Shown piece by piece: positions 9,228-17,838 of a stretch of DNA of 56,576 nt (position 1 is the stretch's first letter; the number at the start of each line of letters is the position of its first letter). Position numbers and translations under genes: made by a program. Source of the stretch: CAJAUT01 sp043809365 (lineage in GTDB: Bacteria > Patescibacteriota > Microgenomatia > UBA1400 > UBA12108); contig JAZDDW010000003.1 of the NCBI GenBank assembly GCA_043809365.1, positions 1 through 56,576 of the forward strand. The letters run 5' to 3'. Below the pieces are notes generated by a model that was not told the DNA's origin, searched no databases, and worked only from the letters and a program-made list of their open reading frames with translations.

Positions 9228-11539
9228 TGGTTAAATTACGCGCTCACTGGCCCTACATCTTGGCGCTGTGTTTGCTCACAATATTTCTGACTCGAAATAT
9301 CTGGGGTACTCGTGCTTGGATTGAGACTCATGACGGTATTTTCCATGTGATCCGGCTCGAGGCTTTTGTCGATGCCCTCAAAAGTGGCCAGTTTCCGGTC
9401 CGCTGGGCTGGTAACCTAGATAATGGTTTTGGCCTGCCACTTTTTAATTATGTTTATCCTGGCCCCTATTATCTTGGAGCCCCTCTCCTGCTTATTGGGC
9501 TTAGCGCTAAATGGGCGATCAAACTTATCTCTCTAGGCTTTTATTTCTTTGGTGGACTAGGTGTTTATGCTCTCTTTGCCAAGGTTTCTCGTTCACGCGC
9601 TCTTTTTGCCGCTCTGATTTTCTTAACCACACCCTATCTCATGCTTAATCTCTTTGTGCGCGGGGCGCTCGGAGAATTTATGGCTATCTGTTTGTTACCT
9701 TGGGTCATTCTGTCACTTTATGATCTAAACAAGAGTAACAAACTATTGTGGTATCATCCGTTGGCGTATTTTGGACTTTTTCTTAGTCACAACTTTTTAA
9801 GTTTTTTGTTCCTTCCGCTCTATCTATTGCTCATATTGAGACAATCACGCCATACTCAAATCAAAGCAGTAACTAGTTTGGTCATATCCACCCTCCTTGC
9901 TGGGTTTTTTCTCTTCCCTTTTATTTTTGAGTCCTCGCTGATTTATTCTGGTGCAGCCGCCAATTTCACTTATAACTTTGCCGACCATTTTCTCTACCCC
10001 CTCCAGCTTATTTGGAGCAGATGGGGGAGCGGTCACTCGGTGGCTGGAGCAGGAGATGGTTTATCTTTTCAGTTGGGTATTGCCAATCTGTTGTTGCTGG
10101 GTATCGCTATTTGGCTCTGGTTAAAACATAAAGGCTCTCACCATCTCAGGTTTTGGCTTGTTACTGTGTTGACCTCTCTCTTCATGCTTTTACCCCTTGC
10201 ACTCCCCCTTTGGCGGTTATTTTTTCCTATACAAATTATTCAATTCCCTTGGCGCCTACTTGCACTCTTCACCATTGCCTCTCCCATGATCGCTTTTTAT
10301 GTAGCTCCCAGGAAATCTCTCATGATCTTTCTCGGCATTATCGCCCTCGGGTTTGGATTCTACTTTTCGACTCCCCCTTACTTCCAAAACAACGAACAAT
10401 TTGCTACTCAAATGTATGTTCATCGTTTTAAAACGACCACCTCATCTCGTCTCGAATTACTCCCTCGCTGGGCCCCCAGGACAGAAAAATGGAAAGGTGA
10501 CGAGGAAATCCGCATTGCCTCGGGCAATGCAGAGCTCAAACTCATGAGTACTAACTCTAGTGGTCTTACCGTGAGCTCAACAACTTCTGATTTTGACACT
10601 ACTTACTTAATCCGGCGTAACTATTTTCCCTCCTGGACTGCCCAAAACGAAAAAGGGGAAACTCTTCCTCTTTCAATCAGCCCCGATGGTGAGATCATCT
10701 TTCGCCCAGCACAGGGTAATCATATCTATCATATCTTTGTCAGTAGTACCCAGGTCGAAACTCTAGGGAACCTACTTTCTCTCTTAGGCTCCATCCTGAT
10801 TCTGGGATTAATTATTCGTCCTTGGCTCAAGCGTTACCTCGACTCCCATTTTGACGGTTGGGATATCTCTATCGCTCTGCGTTATTTACCCATTGTTACT
10901 GAATTAAAGCGGATTTCTCATCCATCCGACAAAATCCTGGAGATTGGCTCCGAAATTCATGGGATTACGACCTACTACCCGCGTCGTGTGACTGGACTCG
11001 ATCGAGGTTTTGACTATACCAAGCAAAATCGCTACCTCAAACCCGTGATTGGCAGCGCCACCCATCTACCCTTTCAAGCTAATTCCTTTGACTATGTCAT
11101 TTCTGTTGACTGTCTTGAGCACGTGCCCACCAAATTACGTGCTCAGGCTGTCAAGGAGATGCTTCGCGTTGCTACTCAAAAAGTCTATCTCACTTTCCCC
11201 GTTGGCTCTGCTTCACAAGATATTGACCGCCGGCTCGATCAATATTTTTATCTTCGCAATGGGTCCCACTTTGGTTATTTGACAGAGCACGTCAAGAACG
11301 GTTTGCCCCCCTTCGATTATATCCCTCAATTACTTGCGCATAACCATAAGTGGTCTTATACCGTATCGGGCAATACTAGTAACTGGCTCTGGACCATCCT
11401 ACTTAAAATGGGGCTCTCCAATACTCCCTGGCAGACCAGTATTTATCGGCGACTACTATTGTTTTTGCCTATTCTCAAACACTGCAATTTTGGCCCATGC
11501 TATCGCCAATTATATATTCTCACAAGAATCAAATCATGA
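9227..11539 (+). CDS. Fusion: PTPS-related GT-C-like membrane protein plus SAM methyltransferase
   Basis: I start it at the ATG sharing an A with the previous TAA; an ATG at 9203 adds eight polar residues. Residues 1 to about 385 hold ten or so spans, with an H35-D36-xxx-H40 acidic/His loop after the first span, as in the 6-pyruvoyl-tetrahydropterin-synthase-related membrane family. A beta-rich soluble part follows, then a span near 515-530. Residues 540 to 770 are a class I methyltransferase (ILEIGS near 570, SVDCLEHVP near 625). The membrane part is paralogous to the gene at 44452, which lacks the methyltransferase. Confidence 0.75.
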   Translation: MVKLRAHWPYILALCLLTIFLTRNIWGTRAWIETHDGIFHVIRLEAFVDALKSGQFPVRWAGNLDNGFGLPLFNYVYPGPYYLGAPLLLIGLSAKWAIKLISLGFYFFGGLGVYALFAKVSRSRALFAALIFLTTPYLMLNLFVRGALGEFMAICLLPWVILSLYDLNKSNKLLWYHPLAYFGLFLSHNFLSFLFLPLYLLLILRQSRHTQIKAVTSLVISTLLAGFFLFPFIFESSLIYSGAAANFTYNFADHFLYPLQLIWSRWGSGHSVAGAGDGLSFQLGIANLLLLGIAIWLWLKHKGSHHLRFWLVTVLTSLFMLLPLALPLWRLFFPIQIIQFPWRLLALFTIASPMIAFYVAPRKSLMIFLGIIALGFGFYFSTPPYFQNNEQFATQMYVHRFKTTTSSRLELLPRWAPRTEKWKGDEEIRIASGNAELKLMSTNSSGLTVSSTTSDFDTTYLIRRNYFPSWTAQNEKGETLPLSISPDGEIIFRPAQGNHIYHIFVSSTQVETLGNLLSLLGSILILGLIIRPWLKRYLDSHFDGWDISIALRYLPIVTELKRISHPSDKILEIGSEIHGITTYYPRRVTGLDRGFDYTKQNRYLKPVIGSATHLPFQANSFDYVISVDCLEHVPTKLRAQAVKEMLRVATQKVYLTFPVGSASQDIDRRLDQYFYLRNGSHFGYLTEHVKNGLPPFDYIPQLLAHNHKWSYTVSGNTSNWLWTILLKMGLSNTPWQTSIYRRLLLFLPILKHCNFGPCYRQLYILTRIKS

Positions 11540-12570
11540 AGATAGCTTTCTGTACCAGCCCACTCTCCCTCGCGAGTAAGACTAGAGGAGTTGGTGCCTA
11601 CACTAGAGAATTAATTTCTGCTCTCCGCTCGAGTTTCCCTGCCGATGAGTTCGTTGAGACGACAGGTAATCCCTACTCAACCAAAGTCGATCTCGTCCAC
11701 TACCCCTTTTTTGATCCCTACTTCCTCACGCTCCCTTGGCGATTTCCTGTCCCCACCATCGTGACAATTCACGACTTGATTCCGCTCAAATATCCCACTC
11801 ATTTCCCCGCCGGTAAAAGGGGGAAACTCAAGTGGCAAGTGCAAAAGTTCCTGGCTCACCGGACCAACGCGATCCTCACCGACTCAAATAGTTCTGCCTC
11901 CGATATTCACGCACTTATGGGTATTCCTCAGGAGCGTGTCCACGTGGTACCCCTAGCTTCGGCTACTGCCCGCACCACCCTCGCTCTTACTCCCAAACTC
12001 AAGAAACTTTATCATTTGCCTGATCGCTATATTCTCTATGTCGGGGACGTCAACTGGAACAAAAATCTCCCCGGGTTAATTCAAGCCTTTGCTCGTCTTG
12101 ATAATGCTTCCACTCATCTGGTACTGGTGGGCAAAGTGTTTGCCGATAAGCCTGCCATTCCCGAATATTTTGCTGTCGAGCAAGCCATTATTGATTCGAA
12201 AAAGCCCAAACATATTCATCTTTTGGGCTATGTCCCTAGCCACCACTTGGTAGCCATTTATCGTGAAGCCACGCTCTACTGTCAACCCTCTTGGGACGAA
12301 GGTTTTGGCTTGCCAATCCTTGAGGCCATGAAAGCTGGATGCCCGGTCTTGTCGAGCAATCAGGGTAGTCTGCCCGAAGTAGGCGGGGAGGCCGCCACAT
12401 ATTTTGATCCGCATCACGACAACTTGACTTCCGCTCTCCAATCTCTCTTGTCCTCTCCCGCCCAACGCACCTCGCTTGTGGAGCGAGGACTCGTCCAAGC
12501 CAAAAAATTTACTTGGTCGAAAACAGCAAACCTGACAAGAACCATATATGTTCAAACTTTATCATCATGA
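11536..12570 (+). CDS. GT4 family glycosyltransferase
   Basis: I chose the ATG at 11536 (ATGA overlap with the previous stop), which gives the normal GT4 beginning MKIAFCTSP; the frame is open further upstream but that part overlaps the methyltransferase domain. The 344-residue protein has a TRGVGAYTREL loop, the TIHDLIPLKYP segment of GT4 enzymes, a YVGDVNWNKN linker and the donor site E255-GFGLPIL-E263. It is a retaining transferase of the cytosolic side, mannosyltransferase-like by overall motif style. It is coupled by ATGA to the following GT-C gene. Confidence 0.85.
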   Translation: MKIAFCTSPLSLASKTRGVGAYTRELISALRSSFPADEFVETTGNPYSTKVDLVHYPFFDPYFLTLPWRFPVPTIVTIHDLIPLKYPTHFPAGKRGKLKWQVQKFLAHRTNAILTDSNSSASDIHALMGIPQERVHVVPLASATARTTLALTPKLKKLYHLPDRYILYVGDVNWNKNLPGLIQAFARLDNASTHLVLVGKVFADKPAIPEYFAVEQAIIDSKKPKHIHLLGYVPSHHLVAIYREATLYCQPSWDEGFGLPILEAMKAGCPVLSSNQGSLPEVGGEAATYFDPHHDNLTSALQSLLSSPAQRTSLVERGLVQAKKFTWSKTANLTRTIYVQTLSS

Positions 12571-14288
12571 ATAAACTCCTTCCCTTTGTTATTACTGTCA
12601 TGGCCGGTCTCATCATTTTATTACGCTTTTTCCAGCTTGGCACTATTCCCCAAGGGATTCATGCCGATGAAGCTAGTTATGGTTATGATGCCTATTCTCT
12701 CTTAAAAACCGGTCGTGACCAATGGGGACAAGCCTGGCCTCTGTCCTTCAAATCATTTGGTGATTACAAACTCAACTTACCCTACCTAATCATCCCGGCC
12801 ATCAAACTCGTTGGTCTCACAACTACTGCCACCCGCCTTCCCTCCGCGATTTTCGGTCTCTTGACAGTCATCGTCCTCTACCTGACTCTCCAGCTTTTCC
12901 GGCGCTCACCAATCTTAAATGGTTTTCTCACCTTAATATTTGCTACTTCGCCCTGGGCTTTTGGGATTAGTCGATTATTTTTCGAGTCCAACGTGGCCTT
13001 ATTTTTCTATACGGCAGGTATGTATAGTATGGTTCGAGCTATTCATACCCAGCGGATTGATAGGATTTATTACTTGGGGATTATTCTCTTTTCTCTAGCT
13101 GGCTATTTTTACGCCCCATTGCGTTTTATAGGTTTAGCGACTGTTATCCTAGGCCTTTGTTATACTCGCCTGGCTGTCGTCAAAACGATTATCCTTTACT
13201 TGCTGGTGGCTCTCCCTATCTTGTCTCAATTTTTCTCGGGGGTAGGTTTGACCAGGTTAAACCAGGAAAGCAGTCTTCGGGCATTTGAATACAGTCTGGT
13301 TATCAATGAGAATCGCGATTTCTGCTATCAATCACTTAACCATAATCCTCTCCTTACTAAAGCCTGTTACCTGTATTGGAACAAGCCTTTGATGCGGATC
13401 GAAGCTGTTATCCAAACTATCTTTGCGGAGTTTAGTCCTCATTATTTATTTCTTGAGTCGGCCGACAACTATATCGTTCCTCCCTCAACCGGGCCATATT
13501 TATATTATCTTTTGCCATTATTTTTACTTGGTGCTCTCGCACTATTTATGTCTAAGCAAAGATTCTTTTTTATTTTCTTCTTCGTCGCCCTGGCAGTGGC
13601 TGCTTCCGCCGCCAAAGTCTCACTCTACCGCAATACTGTGGGTCTCTACCTGGCATTTTTCCCTATCGCTGCCGGTTTTTATTTCATACTTGACTACTGT
13701 CGATCTCGCCTGCCTGATCTTACCAAGCCACTCATGCTCGCGTTTGTCTTGATCTCCCTGTTCTTCCAATCCCGCTATCTCGCGCATTACTTTTTGGTCT
13801 ACTCAAGGTCCACCACTTTTGCTTGGAGTGCCGACGCAGAGTATATCGCCAGGTACATTGGCAAGGTGAGCAATGAGTATCGGACAGTAATTGACAAAAG
13901 TGCGGGTGATTTTGGTCCTCTTTATGTTATTTTTTACAACGTTTATGATCCCAAAATTGTTCAAAGCAGAGCCGAGTGGACTACTGGCGATCCCCGCGGC
14001 TGGACTCGGATTGGCAAACTCGGTAATATCGCTTCTGCTGATCCTCGCACCATCAGAGATCTCATTTGTGAAAAAGCCTCCGCTCCTCAAGATGATCTTA
14101 GTGCTCTCTATATTACATTTCCTCTCGAAGATTACAGTCGCTTTGCCGATCAAGTAACCCGTGATTGGCGGGACACAAAGACCATCCACGAAATATATGA
14201 CATCGACTCTCTATTCTCCCAATTAATGAGTGATAATCCCGCAAATCTTACCAGACTCTGCCCAATCGAGACCGCAAGATGGAAATGA
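12567..14288 (+). CDS. GT39/ArnT-like multi-pass membrane glycosyltransferase
   Basis: Starting at the ATGA overlap gives 573 residues. The first span is followed by D34-E35 (HADEASYGYDAY), then TGRDQWGQAWPLSFKSFGDYK, RLPSAIFG and about ten spans, with a soluble C-terminal domain from about residue 440. This is the same architecture as the gene at 6854, and the N-terminal thirds align well by eye, so the two look like paralogues. It would be a polyprenyl-phosphate-sugar transferase at the outer face of the membrane. It overlaps the next gene by 10 bases. Confidence 0.8.
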   Translation: MNKLLPFVITVMAGLIILLRFFQLGTIPQGIHADEASYGYDAYSLLKTGRDQWGQAWPLSFKSFGDYKLNLPYLIIPAIKLVGLTTTATRLPSAIFGLLTVIVLYLTLQLFRRSPILNGFLTLIFATSPWAFGISRLFFESNVALFFYTAGMYSMVRAIHTQRIDRIYYLGIILFSLAGYFYAPLRFIGLATVILGLCYTRLAVVKTIILYLLVALPILSQFFSGVGLTRLNQESSLRAFEYSLVINENRDFCYQSLNHNPLLTKACYLYWNKPLMRIEAVIQTIFAEFSPHYLFLESADNYIVPPSTGPYLYYLLPLFLLGALALFMSKQRFFFIFFFVALAVAASAAKVSLYRNTVGLYLAFFPIAAGFYFILDYCRSRLPDLTKPLMLAFVLISLFFQSRYLAHYFLVYSRSTTFAWSADAEYIARYIGKVSNEYRTVIDKSAGDFGPLYVIFYNVYDPKIVQSRAEWTTGDPRGWTRIGKLGNIASADPRTIRDLICEKASAPQDDLSALYITFPLEDYSRFADQVTRDWRDTKTIHEIYDIDSLFSQLMSDNPANLTRLCPIETARWK

Positions 14289-15271
14289 GTTTTCCCTACT
14301 ACGATACCGATCTTGCCCCTTTTTATTCTCGCTTTTGGGCGACCTTCGCCCACTTTGACGGTATCCATTATTTGCGCGTTGCCACTCACGGCTATGCTGA
14401 CTGGGGGAGTCAAGCTTTTTTTCCTCTTTATCCACTCCTCATCAATTTTTTTACCAGGGTTGTTGGTGATCCACTCTACTCTGGAGTGATCCTCTCTCTA
14501 CTCTCTCTCGTCCTCGCACTTATCGCTCTACGACGCCTCTTCCCCACTCGCCCCCAGCTTTTCTTACTTGTATTATCTTTTCCTACGGCTTTTTTCTTTC
14601 TTACGCTCTACACCGAGTCACTTTTTTTTGCCCTTTCTCTGTGGTTTTTTGTTGCACTCCGTGAAAAGCATTTTTGGCTTGCTGCCATTCTTGCTGGACT
14701 CGCCTCCGCTACCCGTTTAGTTGGTGCTTTTCTCGCCATCAGTTTACTCATTGAACTACTTCCTCGAACATTAACCATCGTCCATCGCTCATTCTTTTTT
14801 CTCCTTTCCCTCTCTGGTCTTTTGCTATATATGTTCTTTCTTTATCGCGCAGTAGGAGACCCCTTACTTTTCTTTCATATCCAGCCAGTGTTTGGCGCAG
14901 GCCGCAGTGGGGGAGAGCTCATCCTACTTCCGCAAGTTATTTATCGTTACGGGAAAATTTTTGTGACCACTAGTTTCCAAACTTTTCCCTTTTGGCGGGC
15001 ACTTTTGGAGTTTAGTCTTTTCTCCTGGGCGTTCTCGACACTTGTGCTCAAATTTAGAAAACTTCCGCCTTCCGTTACTGCTTATCTCGCACTCTCTCTC
15101 CTTTTGCCATCCTTGACTGGCACGCTCTCCTCTCTTCCGCGCTACATTCTCGTCCTCACCCCTTGGCTCATTCCAGAGACACGTCGGGGTATCTGGGTTT
15201 ATTTAGTATTTTGTCTACCTCTAGCAATTATTTGTTTCATCCAGTTTGCTCGCGGGATCTTTGTCAGTTAG
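14279..15271 (+). CDS. PIG-V-like GT-C membrane protein, apparently lacking the first span
   Basis: This 330-residue protein has the PIG-V-like motif FAHFDGIHYLRVATHGY near residues 21-37 and FFPLYPLL shortly after, followed by eight or so spans. The usual membrane span before the FDG motif is missing. The frame upstream is closed by TAA at 14234-14236 and encodes only polar residues, so a longer start would not restore it. It resembles the C-terminal half of the fusion at 5056. It may be a natural short form, or depend on a neighbouring membrane protein. The start could also be the ATG at 14285. Confidence 0.7.
   Translation: MEMSFPYYDTDLAPFYSRFWATFAHFDGIHYLRVATHGYADWGSQAFFPLYPLLINFFTRVVGDPLYSGVILSLLSLVLALIALRRLFPTRPQLFLLVLSFPTAFFFLTLYTESLFFALSLWFFVALREKHFWLAAILAGLASATRLVGAFLAISLLIELLPRTLTIVHRSFFFLLSLSGLLLYMFFLYRAVGDPLLFFHIQPVFGAGRSGGELILLPQVIYRYGKIFVTTSFQTFPFWRALLEFSLFSWAFSTLVLKFRKLPPSVTAYLALSLLLPSLTGTLSSLPRYILVLTPWLIPETRRGIWVYLVFCLPLAIICFIQFARGIFVS
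14769..14796 (+). repeat. Degenerate heptamer repeat, copy 2 (4 units)
   Basis: The units are CATTAAC, CATCGTC, CATCGCT and CATTCTT, inside the PIG-V-like gene. They encode L-T-I-V-H-R-S-F in the same frame as the other copies, at the edge of a membrane span. Confidence 0.65.
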
Positions 15272-15273
15272 GC

Positions 15274-15279
15274 TATACT
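15274..15279 (+). promoter_or_regulatory. -10 box 6 bases before the start at 15286
   Basis: TATACT is followed by six bases and then the ATG at 15286, in a 14-base gap. A transcript starting about 7 bases after the hexamer would begin on the A of ATG. Confidence 0.5.
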
Positions 15280-15285
15280 ATTTTT

Positions 15286-16371
15286 ATGAAAAAAGACTTG
15301 TTAATCATTACCTTAGTATTTGCTTTTCTTTCCAGTGCATTCTTTCTCTTTGCCAAAACTACTCGTGGCGGGATGAGTAGTGTCTTCAAAGCTTGGGATG
15401 GCCCGAGTTATGTAATTGCCGCCCAAAGTCTCTACGTGCCAGAGGACGCTGTTCGCTATAACAGTATCCAGTCGAAAGATATTAGAGCTAATTTTACTTT
15501 TCTTCCCGCCCACTTTCCCCTCTACCCGCTGTTCATTCGTAGTTTTTCGTTCATCGGTTATTATCAATCCATGCTCATGTTCTCCCTGGTTTTTAGTCTA
15601 GCTTTCTTGCTTGCCTTCTATCTGCTCTCCCGTGAGCTACATTTATTTAACCCTCTCCTCCTCACGCTCCCGATGATTTTACTCCCTCCTCGCTGGTTTA
15701 TTGTCAGCCATACCGGTAGCTCGGAACCTCTCTTTTTATTCCTTGTGATCAGTAGTCTTTTATTCTACTTCCGTCATTCTCCCTGGAGCTCCGCAGCTCT
15801 TGCTGCCCTAGCCATGCTTACTCGTCCCCAAGGCGCCCTTCTCGGATTAACTTACCTAGTTATCGCCTCCATAGACCTCTATCGCTCTAAGTCTCTCCGG
15901 CTCACCCTCAACCGCTACTCTCCCTATCTCTTGGTCCCCCTCGCTCTCTTGGGCGTATTTTGTTTTTATCTGCGTCAGGCCGGAGATTTTTGGGCTTTCT
16001 TCTCTGCGATCTCGATCTTTCATCATTTTAAACTAACCATTTTCCCCACTTTTAATTATGGCGCGCCCAACATTGAAACTTTTTGGCAAGAGGCGAGCGT
16101 CCTTTATTATTTTTTGTATTTGGTTTCGATAATCCGCCTCTTTAGTCGTAAAACTTGGCAGTTGGGTGTCTTGGGGATTATTTTCTACCTGCCTCTTATT
16201 TTTCTTCAGCACGAAGATATTAGCCGTTATGCTCTCCCCCTTATGCCCCTCGCCTTTATTGCTTTCTCAAAAGTTGCCTCAACCCGCTCGTTCTCTCTCG
16301 CGGCCCTCCTCTCTAGCCCCGCCATTTTCCTCTACACCACCAATTTTATCCTCCACAACCGCGCGCTCTAA
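15286..16371 (+). CDS. Multi-pass membrane protein, GT-C-like
   Basis: The ATG at 15286 gives 361 residues beginning MKKDLL; the open frame reaches back to 15163, but that part lies inside the previous gene. A first span is followed by a loop with KAWDGPSYVIAA (an Asp in the GT-C catalytic position), then about nine spans and the motif SHTGSSEPLFLFL near 140. This organisation resembles PIG-V/GT-C proteins of unassigned function. It has its own -10 box and is followed by the ABC exporter genes. Substrate unknown. Confidence 0.7.
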   Translation: MKKDLLIITLVFAFLSSAFFLFAKTTRGGMSSVFKAWDGPSYVIAAQSLYVPEDAVRYNSIQSKDIRANFTFLPAHFPLYPLFIRSFSFIGYYQSMLMFSLVFSLAFLLAFYLLSRELHLFNPLLLTLPMILLPPRWFIVSHTGSSEPLFLFLVISSLLFYFRHSPWSSAALAALAMLTRPQGALLGLTYLVIASIDLYRSKSLRLTLNRYSPYLLVPLALLGVFCFYLRQAGDFWAFFSAISIFHHFKLTIFPTFNYGAPNIETFWQEASVLYYFLYLVSIIRLFSRKTWQLGVLGIIFYLPLIFLQHEDISRYALPLMPLAFIAFSKVASTRSFSLAALLSSPAIFLYTTNFILHNRAL

Positions 16372-16379
16372 TTTTGCTC

Positions 16380-16385
16380 TATAAT
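16380..16385 (+). promoter_or_regulatory. Consensus -10 box 7 bases before the exporter permease
   Basis: A perfect TATAAT lies 7 bases before the ATG at 16393, overlapping the short 21-base gap. No recognisable -35 was found at 16357-16362. The mRNA should be leaderless. Confidence 0.55.
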
Positions 16386-16392
16386 ACTCTCT

Positions 16393-17160
16393 ATGTCACT
16401 CTCGCATTACGTAGAACTCACCCGTGAACTCACAGCACGAGAGATCAAGGCTCGCTACAAACAATCTATTCTGGGTTACGCTTGGGTCATTCTCAACCCC
16501 CTCTTCCAGATGTTAGTTATGGCTTTTGTCTTTTCCCATATCGTGCGTTTTCCCACTGTTGGTACTCCCTATACCGTGTTCCTTTACGCCGGCCTCTTGC
16601 CCTGGACACTTTTTGCCAATTCGCTCGTTGGAGCCACCAACTCACTTGTCTCTAGTGCCAATCTGATCAAAAAAATCTATTTTCCTCGTGAGATCTTTGT
16701 GATTAGTATTGTTCTTTCCAAAATTGTCGATTTTCTCCTTGCTTCCACTGTCTTTGTAATTTTCTTGATCATCGCCCATAGTGCATTGACCATTAACTTG
16801 TTGTGGGTTATCCCCATTTTTATTATCCAGCAAATTTTTACCTACGGGCTGTGTCTCATCCTCGCTGCCATTAATCTGTTTTATCGCGATATTCAGTACG
16901 TCCTCTCGCTCATCCTCACGATCGGCATGTACTTGACCCCCGTGATCTATCCGACCGAGATTTTTCCAGATCAATACCGGTGGATCTTTCAGCTCAATCC
17001 GATGGCTGTGATCATCAATGCCTATCGTGAATCCATTCTCTCTGGAGGCATACCCAACTTAGTTAGTCTGGGAATTGCCCTTCTTGTCTCTAGTCTCATT
17101 ACCTTTGTGGGTTATCGGTTATTCAAACGCCTAGAAGGAGTCTTTGCCGATGTCGTCTAA
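16393..17160 (+). CDS. ABC-2 polysaccharide exporter permease (Wzm/TagG family)
   Basis: This 255-residue membrane protein starts with the amphipathic ELTARELKARYKQS-type helix and the LGYAWVILNPL entry of Wzm/TagG permeases, has six spans, and near the end the FQLNPMAVIINAYR motif of ABC-2 polyol/polysaccharide exporters. It pairs with the ATPase that starts 11 bases before its stop. The pair would move a lipid-linked glycan from the cytosol across the membrane. Length is standard for the family (about 250-265 residues). Confidence 0.93.
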   Translation: MSLSHYVELTRELTAREIKARYKQSILGYAWVILNPLFQMLVMAFVFSHIVRFPTVGTPYTVFLYAGLLPWTLFANSLVGATNSLVSSANLIKKIYFPREIFVISIVLSKIVDFLLASTVFVIFLIIAHSALTINLLWVIPIFIIQQIFTYGLCLILAAINLFYRDIQYVLSLILTIGMYLTPVIYPTEIFPDQYRWIFQLNPMAVIINAYRESILSGGIPNLVSLGIALLVSSLITFVGYRLFKRLEGVFADVV

Positions 17161-17833
17161 TCAAACAGCCATCAAAATAACTGGCGTAAGCAAGTTATTT
17201 TTCAAACAAGAGCAAAAAACGTTTAAAGAGTTTTTGCCTGCCTTCTTTATGGGCAAGAAAACGCGCGAGTGGTTCTGGGCTCTCCAAGATATTAATCTGG
17301 ATATTAAGAGGGGGGAGTCGGTGGGGATTATGGGCCCCAATGGGAGCGGCAAGTCTACCCTCCTCAAGTTGATTGCCGGGGTTTCACAGCCCACCAAGGG
17401 TACAATTACGACCAAGGGCAGACTAGCCCCGCTTATTGAGTTAGGCGCCGGTTTCCATCCCGAGCTCACGGGACGCGAGAATGTCTATCTCAATGGAGTA
17501 ATCCTGGGTATGAGCCGGAGCGAAGTCGAGTCCAAATTCAAGGCTATTGTCAATTTTGCCGAGCTTTGGGACTTTATCGATATTCCCGTCAAACATTATA
17601 GTTCCGGTATGTATCTCCGCCTCGCTTTCTCCGTTGCCATCCACACGGGTCCTGACATCCTCTTGATTGACGAGATTCTAGCGGTTGGTGATGCAAGCTT
17701 CCAAAAGAAATGTTTTGCCAAACTCCAAGAACTGCATACCCAGGAGGTCACTCTCCTCATTGTTTCCCACAACCAACCCCTCCTGCACAAAATGACCAAG
17801 CGGATCATCCAACTAGATCACGGAATGATTTAA
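17150..17833 (+). CDS. ABC transporter ATPase for polysaccharide export (Wzt/TagH family)
   Basis: I start at the ATG at 17150: an AAGGAG ribosome site at 17135-17140 sits 9 bases before it, against 3 bases for the TTG at 17144. The 227 residues have Walker A GPNGSGKST (62-70), the family-specific LAPLIELGAGFHPELTGREN block, signature SSGM (151-154) and Walker B with D174-E175. It stops right after the ATPase domain, so it lacks the C-terminal carbohydrate-binding domain of Wzt proteins that recognise a capped chain end. It converges on the radical SAM gene 5 bases later with no visible terminator. Confidence 0.93.
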   Translation: MSSNQTAIKITGVSKLFFKQEQKTFKEFLPAFFMGKKTREWFWALQDINLDIKRGESVGIMGPNGSGKSTLLKLIAGVSQPTKGTITTKGRLAPLIELGAGFHPELTGRENVYLNGVILGMSRSEVESKFKAIVNFAELWDFIDIPVKHYSSGMYLRLAFSVAIHTGPDILLIDEILAVGDASFQKKCFAKLQELHTQEVTLLIVSHNQPLLHKMTKRIIQLDHGMI

Positions 17834-17838
17834 TAGAC

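Noticed and set aside
12076..12555. 159-residue open frame antisense to the GT4 gene at 11536
   Set aside because: It lies opposite conserved GT4 motifs, and its low-complexity Gly/Arg-rich content fits an antisense shadow.
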